A stretch of 64,000 bases of DNA, taken from the NCBI RefSeq assembly GCF_051014685.1, contig NC_135048.1:25004543-25068542 (forward strand), read 5' to 3'. Positions within the stretch are counted from its first letter, which is position 1. Every line of letters begins with the position of its first letter. The DNA comes from Ptiloglossa arizonensis. Its lineage: Eukaryota > Arthropoda > Insecta > Hymenoptera > Colletidae. Shown here piece after piece: positions 45,521-57,150 of the stretch. A program made the position numbers and the translations under genes. The notes beneath the pieces were generated by a model that saw only the letters and a list, made by a program, of their open reading frames with translations, searched no databases and was not told the origin of the DNA.

Positions 45521-46700
45521 ATTCCACCATCGACTCGACAAAGTCGCATTAACAACTCCAAATATGTATTAAAAAATCATGTGCCCTTTCACCGAAAAAT
45601 CGTCCTCTCGACCACACCAAACGCAATTCTTTCCTTCAAAATGAAAACTATCCGAAACGCAACATACAATTGACAAAAACAAACGCATCTACAATTCTCA
45701 GTACCTGTACACGCACCCCTTCCACGGGAATTCGAGACTCGAAAGACAAGGTACCCGCTAAAAAAAAAAATCACGGAGTCATCCAAGTTGCATCGAACGA
45801 GTCGCGCGAAAAAGTGTCCGAAAGGTGTCGAGGGCCGAGACAAGCCGACCGGTAAACAAGAGAAGACGCATTAAGTAGACGAAGAGGGACAGTGTCCGTG
45901 CAGCATGCACCGTCTTATTCTGGTCCATGGTCTCATGCTTCCTACAACTTCCTAAAATACGAACCCCCAGGAAATAGTTGGCGAACGGATTTCGAGTGAT
46001 TCGTTTTGTTCAACGTTTCTACACTTTCCTCCCTCTTCGTCACCAGCATCGCCACCACCCCCTCGTACGTTCGTACATTCGTTCGTGTTCTCACTCACTC
46101 CGTCTGTCCTTCTTTCGCGCTTTGTCTCCTCCTTTCCTCGTGCGTGCACGACACCGTGCGATATAACGAACCCAATGTCCAACACACGGCTCTACCCCGG
46201 CAGCGAGCGTTCACGTACGACAGAAAAATGAAAATGTTGCCCCGCGGAACGCTCACTCGAGATTTCGAGTGGTCCTCGGCGAGTCGGGCCTCGCGTTGCG
46301 TGGATTTATTATTTATGCCCCGAGCATTGGCGACCTACGGCTGCTGCGTTACGCTCGGCGAGCCCTTTTACCTCGCGGCCCCTTTAACGACGACGACGAC
46401 GACGACGATGAACGACAACGACGACCAAGCAACGCTCGCCGGAGAAATAATTATTCCGACTGCACACGAACGACGATACTCGAGATAAACGGTGATCGAT
46501 ACACGGGCCAGATCCCGCTGATAAAATTCAAAACAACGATAACGCGATCGGTATCGATCAACCACGCGACGATCGATCGTTGACAATTTACGAGTGCAAA
46601 GTTGGGGAACCGCGCACTGGACTGCTAACCGTGCACAGAATCTGCACGAGCAACGCGTCATTTTGCCAATTTCTCGTTAACAACGCGTCTGTAACGGATA
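45521..46700. other. Spacer and GC-rich island, no supported gene
   Basis: AT-rich to about 45780, then CpG-rich to 46700 with a (GAC)n run at 46390-46410. Frames on both strands overlap and are anonymous. Confidence 0.4.
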
Positions 46701-47244
46701 ATGTCGATCTGTGTTCTCCGAGATCGAGAATCGGGGTTTCTTGTTCGTAAAAAATTCTTTTTGTACACGTTTTCTGTTCCCTCGGTGGGGAACGTTCGGA
46801 GCGTTTATCGAGGAGAGTGGTGAAACGTTAATTGAAAAGACTAAGAAAGTTTACGTTGAAAATTTACAAGCAGTTTTTTCATAACGGGGACAATTATTTT
46901 ATTCGATCGATGAAAATAATAAAGAGTTTGTATAATTTGAGAATTGTTGATGGATCGATTGGTAAATGTAACGTTCGTTAGGTATGATATTGAAACGTAG
47001 AAAAATGGTTGAAAATCGATGCAACAATTGCTGATCTAAGTAATCATATATTTGCGTAAATTTCGGTAAGATATTTTCCTCGAAGTATCGTTCATAGTGG
47101 TGTCAAACACGCGGCTCGTAAGTCCCTGAAACGGGGCCCGCGTCCCAAAATTCTGATCTCGAGTTTGTCGAAACGATTAAACGAAATTCGAAAAGGAATA
47201 TAAAATAGGTGCTAGAAAATATTTTAATTTTGTTACAAACAATA
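46701..47244. other. AT-rich unique sequence
   Basis: No repeat and no gene seen. Confidence 0.45.
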
Positions 47245-47246
47245 TA

Positions 47247-47384
47247 TTAGGTTGTTCGAAAAGTCATTTAATTTTTTTATTTTTTGGTGAAAATGAAACA
47301 CGATTTTTTTTAGAGCGTATAAACATTTTGTGAAATTATATATTTTCCATTTTGGAAAATGAAATTACTTTCCGGACAACCCAA
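47247..47384. mobile_element. Mariner-type MITE, 138 bp
   Basis: Left end TTAGGTTGTTCGAAAAGTCA; right end read inward TTGGGTTGTCCGGAAAGTAA. TA flanks at 47245-47246 and 47385-47386. The interior GTGAAAATGAAACACGATTT is shared with the other copies. Confidence 0.9.
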
Positions 47385-47454
47385 TAGTATAGATAACAGT
47401 AAGATCGAATGTTAAACAGATTTTTTCTTACTTCCTCTATTTTCTCTTCGATTG

Positions 47455-47565
47455 CATTATTCTCCATTTTGAAAAACGAAAGGACTTTCCGAACATTAGT
47501 AAAATAAAATTCAATATATTCTGTAAAATAAAATTCAATATATTCTGTAAAATAAAATTCAAGTA
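47455..47565. repeat. MITE fragment and 24-bp repeats
   Basis: CATTATTCTCCATTTTGAAA with GGACTTTCCGAACATTAG (about 47455-47498) is the right part of the MITE without its end. It is followed by three copies of GTAAAATAAAATTCAATATA-type sequence, about 24 bp each. Confidence 0.7.
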
Positions 47566-49347
47566 ATTCGTCAAATTCAATATTTCGAGACCGGGGCCCC
47601 AGATCGTCCGAAACTTCGTTGCGAGTTCGACACCACCGGTGTGCATCGTTGACGGAGCAACTATAGCACGTGGAGCGGTACGGAGTAACTATACCGCAAC
47701 GAAGTTACCACGTGACTCCTCGTCGGCGTTCGAGCGCTAAATACGAAAATAATCATCGAAGAAACCAGTTTTCGAAAACTGATCCCCGGTGAGCCTTCGT
47801 TAATTTCACGAACAGACTCGGATACGAACAGTTCTCTGTCCACCTTCGTCGTTACGGACACCGACAGTCTCCTAGAGCCACGCCAACCGAGTGGACCAAC
47901 GCGAGAGTAAAAGGGAACGCGTGCGTACGAGCGACAGACAGAGCGTGCTGTTTCCACTGTCCACGGTCTCCTAATGCGAAACTCGTGTCGCATCGATAGA
48001 CGTCGACGTCGCTCGCGACACCGCGGCTGCCGTGTTTCGCGGTGTTTATTCAGTGCGCTCTATCGAACAGGAAATCACGAACAACGGTAAAAGAGGCTAC
48101 ACACGTCGCGCGACGCCACGCCACGCCGCGCCGCGCCACGCCGTGCCACGCCGCGACAGACCGGCGAATATTTGTTTACGCAGAAAACGCGAATCCCGCT
48201 AATTATAGTCTACGAAGTCGAAGGGAGGAAACGACGAAGATACTATTTTTACGAGTCTCCCGCCAGAATATCGTCGGACGTCTGCCACCGTCTGACCGCA
48301 ACAAAGACCAACAAACGGTAAACCTTTCTACGAGTCGTCGAAATTATTGCTTTCGTTCCCGTTCGACGCCACCACCGTCGCCGCGCGAAATATTCACCGC
48401 GGTGCGTACTCCGCGCGATACGGGAGTAAACGAGTGCCCGTGTGCCACCGTAGCGCCATTTAAGGCCGCGAGAAGCAATTGTGTTTTCCTCGAAACGATC
48501 GTACCACCGATCGCCTCGAGGCGTACCGCGATCGCGTAGATCACGATCGGGAGAAACGCGACACGCGAGAGAACGCCGTGCCGTACGTGAGGTGTTCGAT
48601 GATAAAATGAAAAATTCTCGTTAATAAAGCAGTTTGGTTTTGTTTTGTTTCAAATGTATTTAATTCCATAACAATAACAACAGTCGTGGACGCTCGATAG
48701 AGGTCCCGAAGGGTCTTGGAACGCGGTTACGGTGCTATACGGGACGATCGCCGCGACAATTTTTCGCGGAAAGTGAGGTTAGAATACGACACGAGCGCCC
48801 GCTCGGCCGGTGTCGTGCGCGCGTGTCAGCGAGTGAGAATTCGCTGTTTTCATGAGGAAAAATGTGCGCGGCACGCGTGCTGACGTTCTATTTTCGAATG
48901 AAAGGCGCGATCAGGGGACAAGAACGAAAGAGAGATGCAGAAACCGTGTGAGAAAGGGAGCGAAGGAGAGAACCGAGCGAGAGCGGGATAACGGATCGGG
49001 GGAGCGTACGGGCGTGACAAAGACCGGACGATGAAGCGAACAAGAAGGACGTAGGAACGAACTGTGAGGGAAAAGCGTGGAACAGAAAGCGAGAAAGCGA
49101 CGCAGCGAGAGCAACAGCATTGTACAAAAACGAAGACAGATTGCGATGCATCTATATGCGTATGTATGCGAGAGCGAGGGAGACAGAGGGGGAGAGTGTG
49201 TATATACTCTTTGAATACACGGCGGGAGAAGGCGGACAGAAACGGAGAGCAAAAGGGATACGGTGAGAAAAAGAGACGGAGAGCATGCCTGCCGTTGTGT
49301 GTGGACACCGGCGAGGAACTCTCTGACTCGTCTCGCGCTAGGCGGCC
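47566..49347. other. Large GC-rich island, possible promoter and leader
   Basis: CpG-rich unique DNA with a CCACGCCGCG microrepeat near 48110-48155 and an initiator-like TTCAGTGCG at 48048. The stretch 48840-49340 is purine-rich (GAGAGCGAGG types). Its frames of more than 300 codons on both strands lack an ATG start and are compositional. Confidence 0.4.
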
Positions 49348-49480
49348 ATGCTGGGTCTCTCTCGCGTTCCGAGAATGGGTACCCTTTACGTGCACGGTGA
49401 GAACTCGCGAATCCCCACGGGAGAGAATTCTGTCGCGCACACGTTGCCGCCTTGCGGTTTCGCGACAGCGCTCCTCCTCG
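49348..49480 (+). CDS. Candidate first coding exon, function unknown
   Basis: TAG GCG GCC ATG places a start codon in good context right after an in-frame stop. The frame runs 44 codons to a consensus-like donor, CTCG with GTAAGA (the intron would start at 49481), ending in phase 1. The peptide is short and mixed, with HTLPPC and ATALLL near its end. It has no signal peptide or domain that I recognise. The leader would be the purine-rich DNA upstream. The next exon is not visible in the window. Confidence 0.25.
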
Positions 49481-50944
49481 GTAAGATCTCTCTCTGCTCC
49501 GCGTGCCGCGATCGTTGTTCGCGATCGTCGCGAGCCAACCGGGGGAGGGGGGAAAAAAAGGGCCAAAGGAACGGAAGAAAACGATAGAAAGGAGGGAAAA
49601 AAGAAAGAAGTGAAGAACGCGCGACCGGGAATCGGACGAAAGGGAATACGACGACCGCGACGACAACGTGCGCGAGACGAAGCCGGCGGGGACGGTAAAA
49701 GACGAAAAGAAGCGAAAGGAGTTAAAGTAAAAAAGAGACTAAAGCGTGCGAGAAAAAGAAAGGAGAGAAGCACACGCACCGTGTTGACCACCACGCGTTC
49801 GCCGTTCGGGATGAAGGGAGGGGGCACCTCTGATCACGAGCACGAACAGCGTATACGCAGTACACGTAAAACTACGCGCGGCAACGACACACACGACCAG
49901 TGCACGCGTCTTCGCGGCGGCTCCGTGTTTTCCTCCGTGTGTACCGTGTCGATGCAGGCTTTTCCTTTCTCGGCATGGACGCGACAGCAGCCACGCCAAG
50001 ACGGACGAGTAGAAATTAAGCGGATCGAGCGTGAATCGTACAAGCGAACGACCGGAGCTCGAAGCGAGCGAGCCGAAGATCCGTGGAGCAAGCGGTGCTG
50101 CCTATCGGATGGCACTGCGTTCAGCGCCGCGGTGCGCGACCCCCGTCGGCCTTCATCGTCTTTCCTCGTCGCGCCTCGTCTCGTGTCGGCGACGCTCGTC
50201 ACTTTTCGCCCCTTTCCGTTCCCCCGAGTTCTGCCGCCGCGTCTCACGCCGGTCCCGCACGTCCGCGCTACCTAACTTCACCCGTCTTGCTTCTCTTCTC
50301 GGTTCTCGCGGCTCTCTAACCCCTTCTTCCGCGTCCAACACCCCTCTCTCTCTCGTTCTTTCGCCACCGCCACTGCCTCCGTCGCTTCTCCATCTCGCCG
50401 CCATCGCCACTGTCACCACCACTGCCGCCGTTACCACCGCCGCCGCCGCCACCGCCACCGCCGCCGCCACCGCCGCCGCCACCGCCACCGCCGCCACCAC
50501 CGCCGCCGCCGCCGCCACCGCCGCCGCCGCCTCCGCCTCCTCCACCATCGTCACAGCTGCTGTCGTCGCCGCAGTCGCCGTCGCAGTCATAGTCGACGAG
50601 TGCTGTCGCGAAAACCGTCTGGTTTACTGGCACTCGCTGGCCCGGCTCGACCCGACCACTCGATCGCGCGAATCGCGTACTCCCGTTCCACCTTTTTTTT
50701 CCTTACCATCCGCACGCGTGACTCGCATCCGCGAACCCACGGTCTCGATGCATTCCCTCTCGCATCGTACCATTATCGTACACGATCGCAAAATTATTGC
50801 GCGCTGCTACCTCGAAACTATTAACGCGTTGCTGAACGTCACGGTGGTCACCGGTAACCAGTGCTCCGAAGTTACAACGATACTCCGAAACGCTAAAACG
50901 AATACTTGTCAACTATGTCACTTGTCGCTTGTCAACTATGCTAC
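49481..50944. other. GC-rich island continued, with (GCC)n
   Basis: Purine-rich to 49760, then CpG-rich. A frame of 306 codons on the plus strand (50031-50951) starts with GTG and owes its length to the Ala-coding (GCC)n. It is not accepted. Confidence 0.4.
50429..50548. repeat. (GCC)n / (CCACCG)n trinucleotide repeat
   Basis: About 40 CCG/CCA/GCC triplets with few interruptions. Prone to expansion or assembly collapse. Confidence 0.95.
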
Positions 50945-51060
50945 CAATTAACATTGCTATCGTTGGTACTATCGCAAAGGAAGAAACACATGGACAAATT
51001 ATCGAGTATTTCTACTTTTTAGGCTACAGTTTGAACAAATATCGTGGACGATCTCGAGTA
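50945..51060. repeat. Dispersed repeat family 2, copy 1
   Basis: TATCGAGTATTTCTACTTTT and GCTACAGTTTGAACAAATAT align with TATCGAATACTTTTACTTTT and GCTACAGTTTGTACAAGTAT at about 55337-55375. Weaker similarity runs over some 110 bp (copy 2 at 55272-55385). Confidence 0.6.
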
Positions 51061-52015
51061 TGGAAAACTGGCGCGGCGATCACCTTTAAACAATTCGCAG
51101 GGTTCGATATACGTAATTGTTTTTTTTTTTTTTTAGAGAGAAGCAAGCGACGTAATCCGAAGATAGAGATTATTTTTGTTTTGTTCGAAGTTGAAATGCT
51201 GAAAAGTTTATAAAATTGTAGCTCTTTGGAGGGACGAACGGAGATTTATCGTGAATGTTCCACCTTAGTTTCACATTACCTTCTCTCATTTTATACCCCC
51301 TCGAGTTCGACTAAAACGCATTGACTCGTACAAGAAATCTAACGTACAACTTCGAGTCGATACAAAAAAAACAAGAAATAAAGAAAAAATCCATGAACTT
51401 ATCTACATCGACGCTAACACCGATTGTAAAATATGATAACCCATATTCCATCAATTCGGCCCAAGTACCACGTGACTGACCAGTAACGTTCACGAGTCTT
51501 AATTATACCGTACACGTACTTCGATTTATTTTCAGGTAACGAATAAACGATCTCGTCGTCTTCCATAGTCTCCATTTTGGAGAAAAACTTTGATCTTCCT
51601 CCAATAGTAATGGCTCGGTTACTCGCCACCTTGTAATCTTACACTCGACCCAAAACGCAACACCTCGCCGCCTCCCGATCGCAGAAGTCGGTGTCAACGC
51701 ATCGAGCACGCGGCCCGATGGCACGCATCCGCAATGTCCCCCAGACAATCGAACGACCGAATCCGAGATTCTCCAATACAGACGAACCTATGCATATTTG
51801 GCACATCACTCGCGGCACGTTCCGTTGAGTCACCCTTTCGGTCTCAAGCACGCGCAGCAGACGTAACAGGACACATGCCGGCCGTACAACCGAATTTCGA
51901 TACGTCGCTGCCGCCGACGCGCCGATACCTTGAAATCGAACCGCTTGTGTGGGTCACGTTGTTTCGTGGCGCGCGTGTCTGATCCGTGATTTCGCGGCTA
52001 GGAAACAAAAGAGGG
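51061..52015. other. Mixed sequence, no supported gene
   Basis: AT-rich with a T16 run at 51120, then GC-rich from 51640 to 52010. Short minus-strand frames (51414-51748) show no known motif. Confidence 0.4.
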
Positions 52016-52060
52016 AGAAAACTGAGAGAATGAGAGAGAGAGAGAGGGAGCGCTAAAAAG

Positions 52061-52105
<45 letters not shown>

Positions 52106-52498
52106 AGAGAGAGGGAGCGCTAAAAAGGGAAGAGAAAGAGAGAGGGAGCGCTAAAAAGGGAAGAGAGAGAGAGAGAATTAGAAAGAAGGAGCGTCAAAAA
52201 AGGGGAGAAAGAGAAAGAGAATTAGAGAGAGGAAGCGCTAAAAAGGGGAGAGAAAATGAGAGAGAGAGAGAGAGAGAGAGAGCGCTAAAAAGAGTGGCGA
52301 TGGATAGAAAGAAAGGAAAAGCGCTAAAGTGGAGGGAGAAAATAAGAGGGAGAGCTCTAGAAAGAGTGGATAGAGATAAAAAGAAAGAAAGAGTGCTAAA
52401 GTGGAGGGAGAAAATAAGAGAGAGCTCTAAAAAGATTGGCGAGAGATAACAAGAGAGAAAGAGAAAGAAAGTGCTCTAGTGGGGTGAGAAAGTAAGAG

Positions 52499-52550
<52 letters not shown>

Positions 52551-52970
52551 CTAAAAAGAGAGAAAGAGAGAGAGCTCTAAAAAGAGAGAAAGAGAGAGAG
52601 CTCTAAAAAGAGAGAAAGAGAGAGCTCTAAAAAGGGAGAGAGAGAGAGAGAGAGAGAGCTATAAAAAGAGAAAAAGAGAGAGAGAGAGCTCTAAAAAGAG
52701 AGAAAGGGAGAGCTCTAAAAAGAGAGAAAGAGAGAGCTCTAAAAAGAGAGAAAGAGAAAGAGAGAGCTCTAAAACGAGAGAAAGAGAGAGAGAGAGCTTT
52801 AAAAAGAGAGAAAGAGAGAGAGAGAGAGCTCTAAAAAGAGAGAAAGTGAGAGAATGCGTTAAAGTGGAGGTACAAAATAAGAGAGAGTTCTAAAAGAGTG
52901 GCGAGACATAGACAGATATATAGATAGATAGGTAGATAGATAGATAGAAAGAGAAAGAGAGAGAGAGAAC
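52016..52970. repeat. GA-rich array with GAGCTCTAAAAAGAGAGAAA units
   Basis: (GA)n stretches alternate with AGCGCTAAAAAGGG (left part) and AGAGCTCTAAAAAGAGAG (right part), about 30 units of 20-50 bp. It ends with GATAGATAGATA units at 52915-52948. Confidence 0.95.
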
Positions 52971-53372
52971 GTCGTCACCGCGGCGGGAAGAAACGAAACG
53001 CGTGCCGCTCGTGGGCGAGCCAACCGTGCACCGGGTCAGCGATAATAATTCATCGGGAAGGTTAATCGTGGAATGCCCCGAGCGCCGCGATATGCATTCC
53101 CGGCGTTTTGTCCCTGGAACTGACGCCTTTTCGCGCGCGCGCTCGCGCGCGTGTGTGTATGTATGTTTTTTTTTTTTCATATTTTTTTTTCTTTTTTTTT
53201 TTTTTTATTACACACGCTTCTTCTTCCCACACTCATCCCCGCGCGAGAAACTGGCGGCGAGGAACGACGTCACGGAATCGCTGTTCCCCATTTAGAAACG
53301 AGGACGTCAGAGTCGTTGGTCGGGCATGGTCGCGGTCGATCGGTCTCAATAATTCGCTGCGTAACGATTTCG
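52971..53372. other. GC-rich patch with T-runs
   Basis: Includes a GCGC run (53130-53150) and long interrupted T-tracts (53166-53208). No gene supported. Confidence 0.4.
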
Positions 53373-53640
53373 TCGGAACGAATGCAACGACGATGTCAAG
53401 CGTGTCGGACGTCGTTGGCCAATGACGCTCGTTACTTTTAAGGACTGCCATTGTATCGGTACCGAAACGTCGTCCGTTGCACATCGTCAAACGTTCGCCT
53501 ACTTTTCCATCCGTTTCTTCAGTTCCAAATTGGATCTTGAAGGACACACTAACGACAAGTTCCGTTACCGTACATTTCTTTTTACAAACTTTCGACTTAA
53601 CATTCTTGCGTTCAGCAATTCATCGCACTACCGGACACGC
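53373..53640. repeat. Old dispersed repeat, copy 2
   Basis: Partner of 20125-20400, same orientation. Confidence 0.6.
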
Positions 53641-54112
53641 GAGATCATTGTACATTGCGATAAACTTTATATCGTAATCTGAATTTACAACAGATTTCAT
53701 TGTACACCGCAGACATTTTTGCCCTTCTCCTACCCCCCTACGGTGCCGTTTGATATTTTATTCATTTATTTACCGCTACGTATGCGGGTCACCCGACTCG
53801 TCGCGTGCATAGTTAACGATCGCGCGAACGAACCGCGGGTTAATAAGTGATGGAAATACGTATACAAAGTTCGCGAAGGAGTAGAAGAGAATGCGAAGCG
53901 ACATTAAATTATCGAATCGGGAAGATGGATATTTCGCCACGGATGGAAATAAATGTGACGAGCCACGCGGAAAAATTCATACGAGGAGACGATTTATCGC
54001 GCGTGGACGCGATCTAGAAATGGTTTCGATCAGAGACGTGGTAGATGAAGAAGGGCACGAGTTACTTGCAATAAAATTAAACTCGTTGAACGTACTCTGT
54101 TCGAAAAGAATA
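53641..54112. other. Mixed unique sequence
   Basis: No repeat. A 74-codon frame at 53891-54115 has a true ATG and is polar and acidic/basic, but it is short and unsupported by splice signals. Confidence 0.35.
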
Positions 54113-54685
54113 TGATTCTTCTACCGTGTAAAATATGCACATTGTGCGCGTAAAATTAAATTAACGGAGAAAAGTGCCTTTAAGTTATGGATTTTACGCG
54201 TTGGTACTTCTAAGGTATAAATTACGCATATTGTATGACTAAAATTAAATTAACAGGGAAAAGAGCTTCTAAATCACGAATCTTACGCGCCGATTCTTCT
54301 ACGGTGTAAAGTACGCATATTGTACTCGTGAAATGAAATTTAATGGAGAAGAGAGACCCTAAATCACGAATCTTACGCTCTGATTTTTCTACAGGTGTAA
54401 AATAAGCATTTTGTGCACATAAAGTCACAAATCCTGCGTGCCAATTCTTCTACGGTGTAAAGTACGCATATTGTACTCGTGAAATGAAATTTAATGGAGA
54501 AGGGAGCCCCTAAGTCACGAATCTTACGCGCTGATTTTTCTACAGGTGTAAAATAAGCATTTGGTACACGTAAAGTCACGAATCCTGCGTGCCAATTCTT
54601 CTACGGTATAAACTAGGTATGTTATATGTCTAAAATTAAATTAACAGGAAAAAGAGCACCCAAGTCATGAATCCTACATGTTTCG
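54113..54685. repeat. Tandem array, unit about 90 bp with a 150-bp higher-order form
   Basis: TTCTACGGTGTAAAGTACGC or a variant starts near 54118, 54205, 54294, 54389, 54447, 54537 and 54598. Alternating long (about 90) and short (about 60) units give a repeat of about 150 bp in the right half. Confidence 0.85.
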
Positions 54686-55460
54686 TTCTCAATCGTTCGA
54701 AATCTATCGATTATATTCGTAGAAAATTGTACTAGTCTTACGAGAGTGCCACCTAATGTTCTGCAATATTTAGAGAATTCGTGTTTAATGGCGTCACCGC
54801 GCGAGGAGACAATTGAAAATAGCTCGCGAGCGTGTAAAAGCAAAATTTCACGTTTTGCCCGCGATCGTTTATAAATAGATCGAACAATACGGTTCCGAAC
54901 GCGCTGAAACGATTGTTTTATCTTCGATGAGAAACGTATCCGGCCCACTCGTTGGATAACCGCTTTTAGAATTTTTTCTGAGCCCAAGGGGATTACGCGG
55001 TCCAACTGTAAGATTGTTTACAAATTTTACATCTCGCCTTTTACGTACAAAGCGCTGACCTGGAACTACCTTTTTTCTCCAAATAGTTTTCCGAATATTC
55101 GTTATAAAACTACCTTACTATTTAATATAAGTGAAAAATATATTTGCAATACAATATTTTATCTCGACCTCTTTTTTTAATCAATTTCCTAAATTAATCG
55201 AGGAGTTGTGGGTAAATAGGAAAGGTGGTCAAAGCGTTTACAAGGAACGACCTTTATTATTCGTGGACATTAAATAACGTTACTGTGATTAGCAATACCG
55301 TAAAGTAACAAGTACATCGATCAAACTATCGAATACTTTTACTTTTCGCGCTACAGTTTGTACAAGTATAGAGAACATCCCTAAGGCATATACGCCCCAC
55401 GCTGAACTTCCTGTTTTAAACTCTCGTCCTATTCTTACCGAATATATTTTTTTTACTAAA
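54686..55460. other. AT-rich sequence with dispersed repeat copy
   Basis: An anonymous minus-strand frame with a true ATG (55005 to 54622, 127 codons, basic) partly overlaps the array and is not called. 55272-55385 is copy 2 of the repeat at 50945-51060. Confidence 0.4.
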
Positions 55461-56480
55461 TATCGCAAACCGTAGAATGTTTAGTCGGAAGTAAATTAAC
55501 GAATCGAAATACTGTGGAGCGTACGCGTTCCACGCGGCCTGAACGGGAAGTAATCGAAGATCGGACCGACACGGAACGAGTGAAACGTGAAAAACACTGT
55601 CGCGGCAGCGAACGCGTTAAGATTCGATCGAACGGTGCCGCGCGAAACGCGAGCACCTCTCTCTGCGCGACGTTCGCGCCTGAACTCGTCTACGCGACGA
55701 CCGAGGAGTCGGTGGGGGTGGCAGAGGCGGAGGCGGCAGACGCTCGTCAAACGTCTCGGTGGCCCGCCACCGTCGCCGCCACTGCACACAGCGAACCTTA
55801 TCTACGCGATAAGAGGTCTTCGATCTCGTCGGGAGCGGTCTCGGTATCGTTAACGGGACGCTCGCGTAACGAGAAGGATCGACGACGGACGCGGTTCGCT
55901 TGTCATCGACCGAGAGAGGAACGTCGATCCGAGGGAACGAGCCTCGTCGGCGAAAGGCGAAACGCGTAGGCCGACAGGCGTACGGACGCCCGAGCTCTCC
56001 CGATCAGACTGGGCGGCTGACGAGGGGAGGGGGCGAGCCACTGACGCGCAGTGGTGGGGGGTCACGGCGAGACAGTCGAGACCGCGCGCCCGAGCCACCG
56101 AGGGAAGGGAAGAAAATGCAAAAATTGCACTTTTACGCACCGCTCGGACAGCGGCATTCCACGGACGTACTTGGAACCGGACACCGAGTTCGTGGAATCG
56201 GGACGGTCACTCGAGAACTATGCTATTTAAAGAAAGACACACCGTGGAGTACCCCGTTTACCGTTACCATCAACCTCCGTCGACCTTTTGCCCGTCACTT
56301 TGCGCGGTCGGCGTCGTCGGCTCGCCGTGAACGATGTCGCAATCGTACGCCGCGGGTAACTCCCCCCACCACTCCGGCCCGGAGCGCGACGCGAACCGCG
56401 TATACGAGGGAACGATAATTAACCGAGGTCTTCGGTCTAACGACCCCTCGTGCTTCGGGGGCAACGAAGGTTTTTTTTAA
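55461..56480. other. GC-rich island, no supported gene
   Basis: CpG-rich unique DNA. Frames of 100-170 codons on both strands have no recognised motif. Confidence 0.4.
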
Positions 56481-56833
56481 TTATTCTTAACTTGTCTGTG
56501 GGAAATTTTGGGTCCAGTTTCGTAATTGAAATATTTATTTACTCAGCCCCCTCGGTGGTGCGCACTTGCTAACGAGCGCGGAACACTCTACCTTACTTTA
56601 CTTTGGGTAAACACGTACGCAGCGCTCGTAGCGCCCAATTCGGTAAACGTGTGTACGCGTCCACGGCGCACACGCGTACCAACTATTGGACGCGTGTACA
56701 CGCTCGTAGCTTCGAAAGGGTGAAAATCTTCGCTTCGCCGAAAGAAAACGTTAACGCGACAACTACCAGACTCCAATTACGTCGCGGTTGAACAAAATTG
56801 TTTCGCAATCTTTTGAGATCTATCGACGATACA
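56481..56833. other. Mixed unique sequence
   Basis: Repeated CGCGTGTACACGC-like motifs near 56640-56705 (GTGTGTACGCGTCCACGG and ACGCGTGTACACGCTCG). No gene seen. Confidence 0.4.
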
Positions 56834-57150
56834 TTTCTACCGACACATTTCTACCGACCCCCATCGATCGTGTATCACCACCCAGACGCGCTCTTGCAAT
56901 TTTTGCCCGCGAGTTTCGAAACGCGAGACGCTCGGAACGATACAAAGTGATCGAAATAAAAATTACTCGCAAAATATTGTCTCCACGGTACGAAATAATT
57001 TCATTTCGCTTTACCATCGATCGTGTATCACCACCTAGACGTACCCTTGCAATTTTTGCCCGTGAGTTTCGAAACGCGACACGTTCGGAACGATACGAAG
57101 TGATCGAAATAAAAATTATTCGTCTCGAAGGTACGAAATAATTTCATTTC
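56834..57150. repeat. Two tandem copies, about 143-153 bp
   Basis: ATCGATCGTGTATCACCACC begins at 56863 and 57016. The two copies also share TTGCAATTTTTGCCCG, GAGTTTCGAAACGCGA and TGATCGAAATAAAAATTA. Copy 2 has lost about 10 bp. Unlike most arrays here, the unit is fairly GC-rich and little diverged, so the event looks recent. Confidence 0.9.

Noticed and set aside
50316..50633. Poly-Gly frame on the minus strand
   Set aside because: Pure product of the (GCC)n repeat with a GTG start.
48850..50951. Frames of 250-403 codons on both strands
   Set aside because: They start at GTG, are basic and low-complexity or encode Ala/Gly runs from (GCC)n. Overlap on both strands shows a compositional origin.
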